A DNA stretch of 64,000 bases, taken from the NCBI GenBank assembly GCA_963662175.1, contig OY759225.1, forward strand, positions 13,509,601-13,573,600, read 5' to 3'. Below the pieces are notes generated by a model. The model was not told where the DNA came from. It saw nothing but the letters and a program-made list of their open reading frames with translations, and made no database searches. This stretch comes from Aradus depressus. Taxonomy: Eukaryota > Arthropoda > Insecta > Hemiptera > Aradidae. How positions within the stretch are numbered: position 1 is the stretch's first letter; every line of letters begins with the position of its first letter. Made by a program: the position numbers and the translations under genes. Shown here piece after piece: positions 43,204-52,996 of the stretch.

Positions 43204-43610
43204 GTTTTTACTTCCCCGGGGAGTATGGGGGAAGTTATGTAATCGGTTAAATATTCGATGCGGAGTTTTCAACGGAATTTTTCGACTTCCTGATTCCAAA
43301 AATGAAATAAAAAAACTTCTGTCTGTCTGCCTCTGTATACTCCTCTGTGAACACACACAACCGGTAAGGACGACACCCATTTATTTTCGGTCAAATCGAC
43401 CAAAGGGAATGGGGGGCTTAGAAGGAAGGCTTAACACAAAAACTCTAATAACTGCCGATGTAATGAATTTATTGACACAAAATTTTGCATAAGGATTTAG
43501 AAGCCCCTATGTATGTCAGCTATTGAATATTAGCTCAAATGGTCGACTGTTTTTGGAGGGGCAGTGAAAAGTTAATTTTATAATTCGTTCTGGGGAAGTA
43601 CTTTGCTGGT
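43204..43610 (+). repeat. GGGGAAGT-bounded dispersed repeat, reference copy
   Basis: About 406 bp with both ends: ACTTCCCCGGGGAGTATGGG at the left and CGTTCTGGGGAAGTACTT at the right. Order of parts: GTTATGTAATCGG, TCAACGGAATTTTTCGACTT, TCTGTCTGTCTGC, AATCGACCAAAGGGAATGGG, ACTGCCGATGTAATGAATTT, AGCTATTGAATATTAGCTCA, TTTTTGGAGGGGCAGTG. No ORF, no Pol III boxes, no A tail seen. Nature unknown; probably non-autonomous. Confidence 0.75.
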
Positions 43611-43689
43611 GATTCACCGACGACTTTATATCTATTGTTTACCAGTTGGGGTTCAGACTGTTATTTGTTTTAAATTAAATGTCTAATAA

Positions 43690-44040
43690 AGTCATTATAG
43701 TAGTGCCGGTATATCTTGGCCGTTCGCGGGGGTGTGGCCAGTTCAAGGAGTGGGTAGCGGCGTTGCCAAACTCCAAGGCAACTCCACAGCCCTCTCCTTT
43801 CCCGCTCGAGCAAGAATGGCAACAGGGAGACGTTCCCATGGCGACCGCGTCGTTTTCATGGGTTCCAATTGGCTATCCCCTCCCGTTTCCCTCCTCCAAC
43901 TGGCCACACCCTCCCGAACGGCCAAGATAAACCGGCGCCACTATATAAGACTTTTTTGTACCAACCACATTTTCACAGATCACTACCCCCTCCCCCTCTT
44001 TCCTCCTATCATATTCATTTCATACTGGTAAAACAGTAAT
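43690..44040 (+). promoter_or_regulatory. GC-rich promoter-like segment with TATA box
   Basis: A GC-rich stretch (GGCCGTTCGCGGGGGTGTGG, CGACCGCGTCG, GCCATTGG-type words) is followed by CACTATATAAGAC at 43939-43951 and then a pyrimidine-rich stretch. The layout resembles an LTR or Pol II promoter, but no LTR ends, primer-binding site or downstream ORF were found. Confidence 0.3.
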
Positions 44041-44395
44041 TTGTTGGCATCAGAGGTTTTCTTTCTTTCATTTCATTTCATTTTATACATATGGTCGCAT
44101 AGGTTCTATTTTAAATCTGAGGGTATTTTGACTGTTGGAAATTTCATGAACAACACTTTGTGGTGAGGCTTAATTTTTCGATAGGATTTACCGTTTTGCC
44201 ATAAATAACGCAAACGTACATAAAAATGGGCCATCCTATGACGGTTTTCGGTATGTATCTACTAAATCGGGCTACCTTCCAAAAATTGTTTTCTCTCTAA
44301 AGTCTGCCTTTGAGTTTTCAATACGACTTTATACTAAGAGATTTTTTATTATCTAAATTTTGGTCAACATTTAATCAGTTTTAATATATATATAT

Positions 44396-44910
44396 GGTGG
44401 GCTGGTGTTTTACACCTAGGGACCTAAGCATCCAGTGCTCTTATCCCTTCCCTGGAAGCGCTGGGCTTCCCCCTTATTATATTACCTGTATGTTTATACT
44501 ACCTAAACCAAGCCCTTTATGAAGTGCTCAGTCTCTCAGTTTCCTTAATGAACCTGAGAATGCTCTCATAGTCCAATCTTCTAAAGTCTTCCTCTGCGAT
44601 TACATCTCCACCAAAGATGCGGAATCTCATTCTCGCAGATCCCGAGCAGATGCCCAGGAAGTGTGCCTCCGTTTCGTCTTCTTCCCGATATCTATCGCAG
44701 GTAGGACTGTCCTTGACTCCCACAGTGTGTAGGTGTCTATTGAACGGACCGTGTCCTGTGAGAACTCCAGTCAGTTGCCGAAGCTCGTTCCTTTTGAGGT
44801 TCCGAACCCTGGATTCCCCTCCCAGGAACATCTTCGACTGCCTCCATGTGGTCTTTTCTCTCCATGTACGCTCCAAAAGATCCTTAGTCCATGCACTCCC
44901 TCAATTTTAA
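44396..44910 (-). mobile_element. LINE 3' end (C-terminal ORF2 fragment)
   Basis: A 119-codon - strand frame ends at 44517: LRQLTGVLTGHGPFNRHLHT, SPTCDRYREEDETEAHFLGI and C, the LTGH...N.HL and C..C....E...H.L..C pattern of LINE RNase H-distal regions. The 3' UTR follows to about 44396. No poly(A). 5'-truncated. Confidence 0.72.
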
Positions 44911-45289
44911 TAAGTTTCTGAATTAGATTGGTCACAATGTTTTAATCACATATAAACAGAAAATAGTCAAAAAATGTTCAGGGGTCTTTGCAATGTGGAT
45001 TTCCGTTGAAAATTCGATCTCGGATTTTTGCACGATTACAATACATCCTTATACTGAACGTGCAAGAAAGGAAAGGTAGGTCCGTGTATAGAATAAAATA
45101 AGAAACCAAGATAAAAAGCTGTCGACATGATAAAAGGGGAAAAAACTCATTTGTAGAACCGTTTATGAAAACCTCGGCAATTTCCCGACCATTTTTCGAT
45201 TTCCTTCGGAGAAGGATTAGCACTTACCTTGACTTTCAAACCTTCTTATTTTTCTGATCATCTTTCAGTTTGTTATCTATAGATTAAAA

Positions 45290-45695
45290 AAAAAAAAGTA
45301 TTCGGCGAATCACCAGAACGAATCAATCTCAATAACTTATATCGGGACTTCTGAATTCTCATATCAAATATTAAGTCGATACATTCATTACAATGGCAGT
45401 TACTAGAGTTTTTTTTAAAGTCCCCCCCCCCCCCCCCCCCCCCTATCCTAATCCCCCTATTCCCTTTGCTCGATTTAGCTGAAAATTAATAGGTGCCGTG
45501 CTTTGGATTTCTGGATATAACATATAAAATTTCGTATCGTTATACTTATTCTATCGGGAGATATCGTGTTCACAAACATACAGACATTTGTGTATTTCAT
45601 TTTTGAAATCAGAATGTCCGGAAAACACGAAATTCCGGTTAAAATTCAACATCGAAGTTTTGACCGATTTCATAACTTTTCCTATACTTCATACT
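45290..45695 (-). repeat. GGGGAAGT-bounded dispersed repeat
   Basis: CGGCGAATCACCAGAACGAA to CCGATTTCATAACTTTTCC. It contains a C22 run at 45422-45443, in place of the usual short C run, a likely assembly-sensitive spot. Confidence 0.7.
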
Positions 45696-45721
45696 TATTG
45701 ATATACTATCACTATATAGAC

Positions 45722-46028
45722 GGCGCCGGTAGCTCAATGGTATGCGTGCTTGACTTCAGAGCTCAAGGTCGTGGGTTCGAAACCCGACCGAGGCCCATAG
45801 TTGGATGCTGCCCATAGCTTTGGATGGGACGTTAAGCGATGGTCCCGAGCCTGTACGATGTCAGGTACTCGTTGAAGACCCCAGCCCTAGGTGAATGAAA
45901 ATTTAGGATAGGCAAAATTTACGACTCCCATAGTAGAGTCGGGCTCATGTCCACCAGAGTGATGAAAGAGCGCTCTGGTAGTATATGACCTCGTAGTTAA
46001 AGCCCGGCCATGAGTCATAATAACTAAC
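45722..46028 (+). mobile_element. SINE, nearly full length with central deletion
   Basis: GGCGCCGGTAGCTCAATGGT head with intact box B, then GGATGGGACGTTAAGCGATG (the palindrome region before it is lost) to GGCCATGAGTCATAATAACT. Flanks share CTATCACTATAT, but that phrase is repeated locally, so the duplication is not decisive. Confidence 0.88.
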
Positions 46029-46072
46029 TACTATCACTATATTATAATTATTGATATACTATCACTATATTA

Positions 46073-46487
46073 CAGTGCCGCTTCAAGACTTTGGGGGCAG
46101 ACTTCATCCGGGGACACGAATTATTTTTTCAATATTATCCTTAACTTTATTTTTAATAATTTATATAATACACCAAAACATTATAGAATCTTATAGAATG
46201 TCATGAAATTTTTTCCAGCATGTTTCTTAAAATTGCAAGAAGTGTCTAGAAAAATCCAATGGAACATCATAGAAACCATCGAATAATCGAGTATCCAGAA
46301 AAATTCAGTATCTCATTCATAACTCGAATAGAACTTTCCAGAAACAATAAATAGTGATCACAAAATACACTTTTAGAAACTGATAGAAGGAACGTTTTCC
46401 AATTTAACGCTGTTTAATTTTTTTGATCGAACGGGGGCCCACTGATCTTGGGGGCTGCTTCACTTGCCCACGGACAAATACGCACTG
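46073..46487. mobile_element. hAT-like MITE, 8-bp duplication CTATATTA
   Basis: Identical CTATATTA at 46065-46072 and 46488-46495; termini CAGTGCCGCTTC and ACGCACTG. 415 bp, noncoding. Both ends carry a G/C-rich block (CTTTGGGGGCAGACTTCATC; CTTGGGGGCTGCTTCACTTG, direct orientation of the G run). It is inserted in an array of TATCACTATATTATAAT-type words (46030-46620). Confidence 0.82.
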
Positions 46488-46499
46488 CTATATTATATA

Positions 46500-46620
46500 T
46501 TATAATGAGTGATGTACTATCACTATATTATAATGATATAGTACCTATCACTATATGATAATGCTTGAAACGATTTATGACTATATTATAATGATAGTGT
46601 AGGCGATGCAAATTAGATTA
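46500..46620. repeat. Irregular TATCACTATATTATAATGAT array
   Basis: The phrase recurs at about 45700, 46032, 46058, 46510, 46545 and 46580 with small changes. It spans the SINE and the hAT MITE, which both inserted into it. Confidence 0.6.
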
Positions 46621-46696
46621 ATCAGTCATTCCTTAATTGTGATTCTGAGCTGACCTGATAGTAAAGTGAGATGCGACTGAGATGGAACGTCATTAG

Positions 46697-47518
46697 TAAA
46701 GCCCGGATTTCGTGCAGTAAAAAAATTAAAAAACATGCAATAAAAAGGCCATAATGTGCAACAAATAAAAAAAATAAAATCCTGCCATTAACTGTTTCTC
46801 TGCGAAGAAAAATTGGATTTAATTTGTAAATTAAATAACTCTTTTTTCGGTATAAATTTGGATAGTGTTTAAAAATAATTCAATAAAATGAAAAGCCTAA
46901 ACAATTTATAAAAAATATTTACTGAAAACACAAGTTTTTTTTTACCTCCAATTAATTACAAAATCATATATGTACAAATTGTTGATTAAGAAAATACTAG
47001 AGATAAGTAAAATACAAAACAGTCCACCACATTACTCGAGGCCGAGAATTTGACTTAAATTAACTTGATATATATTTTTTACTTAAGCATTTGATGCGTT
47101 AAAATTTACCACTACATACATTTCAAAATTCTTATATTGTCTGAAAAACTGATAGCGAATTTTTTGTAGCTGGTTATAATGTCAGGTTGTAGATCCAATC
47201 CAATATCTTCACCATTTATGGCCGCATTGTACTTTTTGAGTTGGTCATATCCGGGATTGTTTCTCAAAACTTAGGTAAATTTGCCGATTAATAAATGTTT
47301 ACATTTTCAAACTAACTCACAAATAAATTTTCTAATTACGACAAAATATGCAATTTTGTGCAGTAAAAACCTAAAACTTTTCCATTAACTTTTAAAACGT
47401 GCAATTTCGTGGAAAATAACATTTATGTATATTAATCAGGATGTCTTAATTCATAAAAATAAATTATTTCAAGCAAGCGAAAAAAAAAAAATGCAATTGC
47501 ACGAGAATCCGGGCTTTA
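46697..47518. mobile_element. DNA element with 20-bp TIR TAAAGCCCGGATT
   Basis: Left end TAAAGCCCGGATTTCGTGCA, right end TGCACGAGAATCCGGGCTTTA, one-base indel apart. A target duplication was not clear. On the - strand near 47260-47130 a coding-like remnant reads LRNNPGYDQLKKYNAAINGE and DIGLDLQPDIITSYKKFAI. The superfamily is not identified. Confidence 0.65.
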
Positions 47519-47994
47519 GTTATTAGGAGGTACTGTTCGCCCTCAAGATGGCCTGTCTCTGCCACTCCTTGTCTCTTTACAGAAGGATCTAAAACTCAAA
47601 CTAGGGTCACATACATAAAACAGTTCATGTGCTTCCCCTATAGTCGGCTCTTTTCTATAATACAGTACATCAAGTCCTGGAGTTTTAGTACCACCTACTC
47701 AGGGGACTCGGCCTCTTCTCGTATACACAATCCTTCAAGAAAATTGTCTGTTTGATGTCCGCACCATATTAGCTTCGTACATAATTGTTTATCTATCGTG
47801 TATAAGATACAGGAATAGTTATATAACCAAACGCAAATGAAAACATATATATTTTACGAAAATACACTGGAAATTGAAGATGCAAATTAAGAAAAATAAA
47901 ATATTTGGATTCAAACAAAAAATAAAAGTTTTCATGTACAATTTAATTTTTTTATTCTTCAGTTATAATTACATATAATAATATTATTTCAAAA

Positions 47995-48170
47995 AGTCCT
48001 CTCTGCCGGGAACCACTATCTGTTCGGCACATATTGGGAACTTGCAAAGTACTCAAGCCATATAGAGACAGAGAAGGAAGTTACTACAATTCTTGCGGAA
48101 TATCGATTTATATAATAAAATATAATAGGAGATGGGTAGTCTCTCTTGAAGTGACACGGAGAGAACCCTG
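47995..48170 (+). pseudogene. Possible retroelement zinc-motif fragment
   Basis: The + frame reads SPLCREPLSVRHILGTCKVL. The PLC...L..HIL..CKVL pattern occurs in the C-terminal part of several retroelement polyproteins. Very short; low certainty. Confidence 0.3.
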
Positions 48171-48249
48171 ATGTAAAGGAGTCAGAGCAGTCAGGAGATA
48201 TAGCCGCACTAAAGCAGGCGCTAATGACCTCAGTTGTCGATGCGACAAA

Positions 48250-48475
48250 ATTGAAATAAAAAAATATATATATATTTATTTCCGTTAAACTATGATATGG
48301 TAATTGAGACTTTATACCATTTGAGAATAGCTTATAAAGTTTATAAATCAACTGATATTAAATCTTGGAATATAAACAGATATGAGATAAATAATATATA
48401 TAATATAAAAAATAAATAAATAAATATAAACAATAAAAAATAAATATAAACAATAATCAATCAATTATGGAATAT
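48250..48475 (-). mobile_element. LINE 3' UTR, second copy
   Basis: Shares TTATTTCCGTTAAAC and nearby AGCTTATAAA with 34979-35280; tail on the - strand is an AAATATATA run at 48255-48278. Confidence 0.55.
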
Positions 48476-48486
48476 ATTAATGTAAT

Positions 48487-49195
48487 ACTGGTCCAGCAGA
48501 GCCAGAGAGGGCCAGGACAATTAGGGAGTGGCAGGAAGAATGGGACAAGTCCACAAAGGGACGGTGGACCCATCGGCTCATCCCTCGAGTCGAGCCTTGG
48601 CTCACCAGAAAGCATGGGGAGGTGAATTACCACCTCACCCAGGTACTCACGGGACACGGTGGGTTCCGGGGGTACCTCCACAAAATCGGGACAGCAACAA
48701 CACCAGACTGCCCCGCGTGCCTTGGTGAGACGGAGTCGGCGGAGCATGTCCTCCTCAAATGCCCCAGATTTGAGGAGGGAAGGAAAAATCTGGAGTGCAG
48801 CATGGGCGCCCCGCTGACTGCTACCAGTTACGTGGACGCTATGCTGCGCTCCCAGGAGTCGTGGGATGAAGGCTGCGATTTTGCAGCGCTCATCATGGGC
48901 GGGTTGGCCCTTCAGGAGAGGGCTGACAAGGAACAGTAGCGGTAATAAAACAGAAGAAGGGGCGTTATCAGCCACCCTTCCTCCCTTCCGCGAAGTAATG
49001 ACAGACCGTCAGTTCCGCGGAAGGGAATCAGGATCGGCAAGGAGGGGGTTTTAGTGGGTATGGTGATGGTGAATCGTCTCGAGTCCCACACTATCCAGGG
49101 CTACCTTCCCTGGATGTGCGTCACAGCATTTCCCCCTCTAATGCAAAAAAAAAAAAAAAAAAAAAATAAAAAAATAAATAAATAAATAAATAAAA
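48487..49195 (+). mobile_element. R1-like LINE 3' end with poly(A)
   Basis: A + strand frame from about 48490 to TAG at 48937-48939 encodes RARTIREWQEEWDKSTKGRW, EVNYHLTQVLTGHGGFRGYL, TTPDCPACLGETESAEHVLL, KCPRFEEGRKN, the C-terminal CCHC region of R1-type ORF2. It is followed by a 3' UTR and an A23 tract (49146-49167) grading into AAAT repeats. 5'-truncated; the remaining ORF is uninterrupted, suggesting recent insertion. Confidence 0.82.
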
Positions 49196-49273
49196 TGTAA
49201 TAAGCAATTTATGAATAAACTGAATTATTAAACTTATTCCCTCAACTTAGAAGTTATTCCCTTGTGTTTTTCT

Positions 49274-49435
49274 ATTGTCGCTAACAATTAAAAAGAAAGT
49301 TTTTTATCTCTCGGTCGTTCAGAAATTAAAGTCATCAGCAAATTTTCATATTTTATTATATGAAAATTTGCTGATGACTTTAATTTCTGAACGACCGAGA
49401 GATGAAAATCTTTCTTTTTAATTGTTAGCGACAAT
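49274..49435. repeat. 162-bp hairpin, 77-bp arms, 8-bp loop
   Basis: Left arm 49274-49350 (ATTGTCGCTAACAATTAAAA to CATCAGCAAATTTTCATA) and right arm 49359-49435 are inverse complements with two or three mismatches; loop TTTTATTA. Noncoding. Confidence 0.9.
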
Positions 49436-49565
49436 ATATATGTTATATATATTTAAAAGCAATGGATAGAAGAGTTTAAAATCCAACGCTATATTCCAAA
49501 ATGGAATTTTCTTTGCCCATTGTTCAAAAATAAGAAAAAAAAATATCCATAATATATATATATAT

Positions 49566-49912
49566 AGGTTAGGTTAGGTTTTATGACTCATGCCCGGGCT
49601 TTAACTACGAGGTCATATCGCCTACTACCAGAGCGCTCTATCGTCACTCTGGTGGACATGAGCCCGACTCTACTGTGGGAGTCCTAAATTTTGCCTACCC
49701 TAAATTTTTATTCATCTAGGGCAGGGGTCTTTAACGAGTACCTGACATCGTACAGGCTCGGGACCATCGCTTAACGTCCCATCCGAAGGACGGCGTGCTT
49801 AAGTTTATTTTACCTCCCAGATAAAATAAACTAAGGGCCTCGGTCGGGCTACGAACCCACAACCTTGAGCTCAGAAGTCAAGCACGCATACCACTGAGCT
49901 ACCGGCGCCCTC
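49566..49912 (-). mobile_element. SINE, full length, three tail pentamers
   Basis: AGGTTAGGTTAGGTTTTATG tail to GGCGCCCTC at 49912, very close to consensus. Flanks are TATATATATA on both sides, uninformative for a duplication. Confidence 0.93.
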
Positions 49913-50214
49913 TATATATATATATATACATATATAAAGTAAATATCAAATAACTAACCAAAGTAATGATTATATAGTTTTATTATTTATCCCATTTTGA
50001 TCAAATCTGATCAGATTTAAGTTTGCCCAAGTGAAATTTTCATTCAAATTTCAAGTTTATAGCTACAATCGTTTCTGAGTTAATGCGCTCACAAATTTCC
50101 AATTACATACACATAAACCCACATTGGTCAAAATGTTTTAGGAGCCTTGAAATATGAAATTCCGTTGGAAACTCCTATCTCGAATTTTCGCACGATTACA
50201 TTACTAAAAGTATA

Positions 50215-50310
50215 AGAAAGTATAAAAAAAAGAGAAGAAAAAAAGAAATAAAGAAACTTAGAAAAAAAAGTTTGATAGAAAAAAAAAGAAGAGAAAGAAA
50301 AATATATCTC
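50215..50310. repeat. Polypurine tract
   Basis: Nearly unbroken A/G over about 95 bases (GAGAAGAAAAAAAGAAATAA and similar). Confidence 0.75.
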
Positions 50311-50640
50311 AGTGTGGGGTTTAATATTCTCGGTGGATAAAACGTACGGAGATTCTCCGAGGGGAGACTGAATAAGAACAGTCTGCTCTGTACAATTTCA
50401 TGCAGGTTCTCAGACCAACCAAAGGGCAAAGGGCTGGTTCCATTTGGGGAGCTTTGATTTGATATTTACATATATATTAATTTATTAGTTATAAGAAGGC
50501 TTTTCATGGAATTGACGGAAGGAGAAGGAGGCGGAAAGAGAACATCCGGGGGGGTGCGAGAAATTTGAAAATGTGGAGTTAGAGCCTTTCATGAATAATG
50601 GAAAGTATATTTGAAAGCAATAATTCATTAATGCACGCAT

Positions 50641-50783
50641 AAGATCGCGGGTTCGAAACCCTGCTAAGGCTCTGGGAGATAAAGTAAACTTAAGCACGCC
50701 GTCCTTCAGATGGGACGTTAAATGAAGTTCCCGAGCCTGTACGATGTCAGGTAGTTGTTAATGACCCCTGCCCTAGTTGAATA
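50641..50783 (+). mobile_element. SINE, 5' part, joined to an inverted copy
   Basis: Box B GGTTCGAAACC, then TTAAGCACGCCGTCCTTCAG and GATGTCAGGTAGTTGTTAAT to CCTGCCCTAGTTGAATAA. Stops abruptly at the junction with the next, opposite copy. Confidence 0.82.
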
Positions 50784-51051
50784 ACTCTAGTGGTCATGAG
50801 CCCGACTCTACTGTGGGAGTCCTAAATTTTGCCTACCCTACATTTTTTATTCACCTAGGGCAGGGGTCTTTAACGAGTATCTGACTTCGTACAGGCTCGG
50901 GACCATCGCTTAACGTCCCATCTGAAGGACGGCGTGCTTAAGTTTATTTTACCTCCCAGATAAAATAAACTAAGGGCCTCGGCCGGGTTTCGAACCCACG
51001 ACCTTGAGCTCAGAAGGCAAGCACGCATACCACGGAGCTACCGGCGCCCTC
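50784..51051 (-). mobile_element. SINE, tail missing, inverted relative to neighbour
   Basis: ACTCTAGTGGTCATGAGCCC to GAGCTACCGGCGCCCTC. The last about 70 bp of the SINE (tail side) are missing at the junction. Confidence 0.86.
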
Positions 51052-51107
51052 AGAAATATTTTATAAATTTCATTTATGCATTTACTCCAGGTAACGAATG
51101 TTAAAGT

Positions 51108-51389
51108 GTGTACGTGCGCGTAAAAATATTAGATGTTACTTCTCTTGTAGGCCATTTACTTAGGTTCTATGCCAAAGGAGAAGATAATCCCTGTAGATCT
51201 GGTGGAAATGATAACGAAATGTGGAAGATATCTGGCATAGCCCCTGCTATGAAACTGTGCTGCAATCCCAACAACAGCATTCAAAATAGCAGTATATTAT
51301 TTTTGCAGGAGCTTCTCTGTATTTTTACTTTTTCTAGCTCATTTCCATCATATCTTATGATAATAAAAAACAATAAAATAATTTTATAA
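51108..51389 (+). other. 93-codon ORF of unknown status
   Basis: An open frame with Cys-containing, non-repetitive content (GHLLRFYAKGEDNPCRSGG, then KLCCNPNNSIQNSS). A possible acceptor TCTTGTAG lies at 51143-51150. No family was recognised and no partner exon seen; it may be chance. Confidence 0.2.
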
Positions 51390-51705
51390 AAATAATAATA
51401 ATATTATCGCACTTCCTGTAGAAATTGGCTGGTCTTATAATAAATTTTGATTTTTACGGTAGTTTTCTAAAGGGCCTTAATAAATAAAAAATATAAACTT
51501 TATGACGTGCAATTTTGAAGAAAGTGTAATATAAAGAAATTTCAATTTGTAATTACTTCATTTGGATGCAAAATTGTTCAATCTAATCCAAAGATATTTT
51601 TATTTGGTTGACAGTGAAAATTAGTTGAATATAATCGAGAACAAAATATTGGTGTTATTGACACTTGACCTACCTTATAAAAATAAAAAATAATTTGGAA
51701 AATAA
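51370..51705. repeat. Duplicated segment, copy 1
   Basis: TTCCTGTAGAAATTGGCTGG, AATAAATTTTGATTTTTACG, AAAGGGCCTTAATAAATAAA and TCTAATCCAAAGATATTTTT match 59265-59590 in the same order and orientation, roughly three bases in four alike. Confidence 0.75.
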
Positions 51706-51789
51706 AAATCAATTACGAGCAAATATTCTTACTACTAATAGCTATAATTATGTGGTCACTCTTTATTGGGTTGTTATATAATTTAATTA

Positions 51790-52182
51790 GAGGGCGCCGG
51801 TAGCTCAGTGGTATGAGTGCTTGCCTTCTGAGCTCAAGATCGTGGGTTCGAAACCCGACCGAGGGTCTTAGTTTATTTTATCTGGGAGGTAAAATAAACT
51901 TAAGCACGCCGTCCTTCGGATGGGACGTTAAGGGACGGTCCCGAGCCTGTACGATAATACTCAGGTACTATATACAGGTCCATAATACAGTCAGGTACAT
52001 AATACAGGTACTCGATAAAGACCCCTGCCCTCTTTGAATAAAAATTTACTGTAGGCAAAATTTAGGACTCCCATAGTAGAGTCGGGCTCATGTCCACCAC
52101 TGTGACGAAAAAGCGCTCTGGTAGTAGGCGATATGACCTCGTAGTTAAAGCCCGGGCATGAGTCATAAAACCTAACCTATAA
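51790..52182 (+). mobile_element. SINE, full length with internal CAGGTAC expansion
   Basis: AGGGCGCCGGTAGCTCAGTG to AAAACCTAACCTA. Where other copies have one GATGTCAGGTACTCG, this has four CAGGTAC/CAGGTCC units spread over about 60 bp (51960-52020). Its 3' flank is shared with the copy at the window end. Confidence 0.9.
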
Positions 52183-52309
52183 CCATTACAAAGTACTATT
52201 GCAGTAATTCCAAATCGCTTTTAATAAAAAAAAAGTTGAAACTCAAAGGATTTATCTACAAAAAAAAAAAATATAGACAGGAGTACGATGAGGACTTATG
52301 TATTTAAAA

Positions 52310-52465
52310 AAATGTAAAAATCCTAATAATTGCCGATATAATAAATGTACAAAAAATAAGGATTCAGAAGCTAAGTCAACTAATGATTTTTAGTCCAAAC
52401 GATGGATTGATTTCGGAGGCAGAGCGAAAATTGATAGATTAATTCTTCCTGGGGATGTAAATTGC
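52310..52465 (+). repeat. GGGGAAGT-bounded dispersed repeat, 3' end
   Basis: AATTGCCGATATAATAAATG, TTCGGAGGCAGAGCG and TTCTTCCTGGGGATGTAAAT. Confidence 0.65.
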
Positions 52466-52477
52466 TGTTGATTTTCC

Positions 52478-52503
52478 TCTTTTTTTTTTTTTTTTTTTTT
52501 TTT
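52478..52503. repeat. Poly(T) tract
   Basis: About 24 consecutive T on the + strand. Confidence 0.85.
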
Positions 52504-52996
52504 GGAAATGATTTAGTTAATGAAGTTCAAAATCCAGACACCATTGTGTATGAATAGGCGTCATGGTCGCCCAGTTTGTGACATTATGACAAAGTAAAGA
52601 GACGAGAGACCACAACAAAAGTAACATAATGAAAGTTTGATGCTGTTTTCAGTCTCTTCTTTTGTTGCTTGATGTAAATTCTTGTCGAACAACAAACAAC
52701 CCAACAACAAAACCATCAAAACTTTTTGAAACCTCTACCTGGTAAAAACAGTCCCTAATTTCAACTTTCTAACTTTGTACAGTCAGTGAGGTTTTTTTAT
52801 TTTCTTGTATGCATGTAGATAAGTAAGTCTGGGGATTTTATTTTTATTTTTTGGAAATACAAAGATAACAAAATGGTGGAGGATGTCCTTAATTTGAGAC
52901 CAGTTGTAACTTGAATAGAAAAAGTTGGTTTTATAAAATAACACTTAGTGGAAAATAAATAATACTAAGGATTTGTTTAATTTTTAAAAATATATA

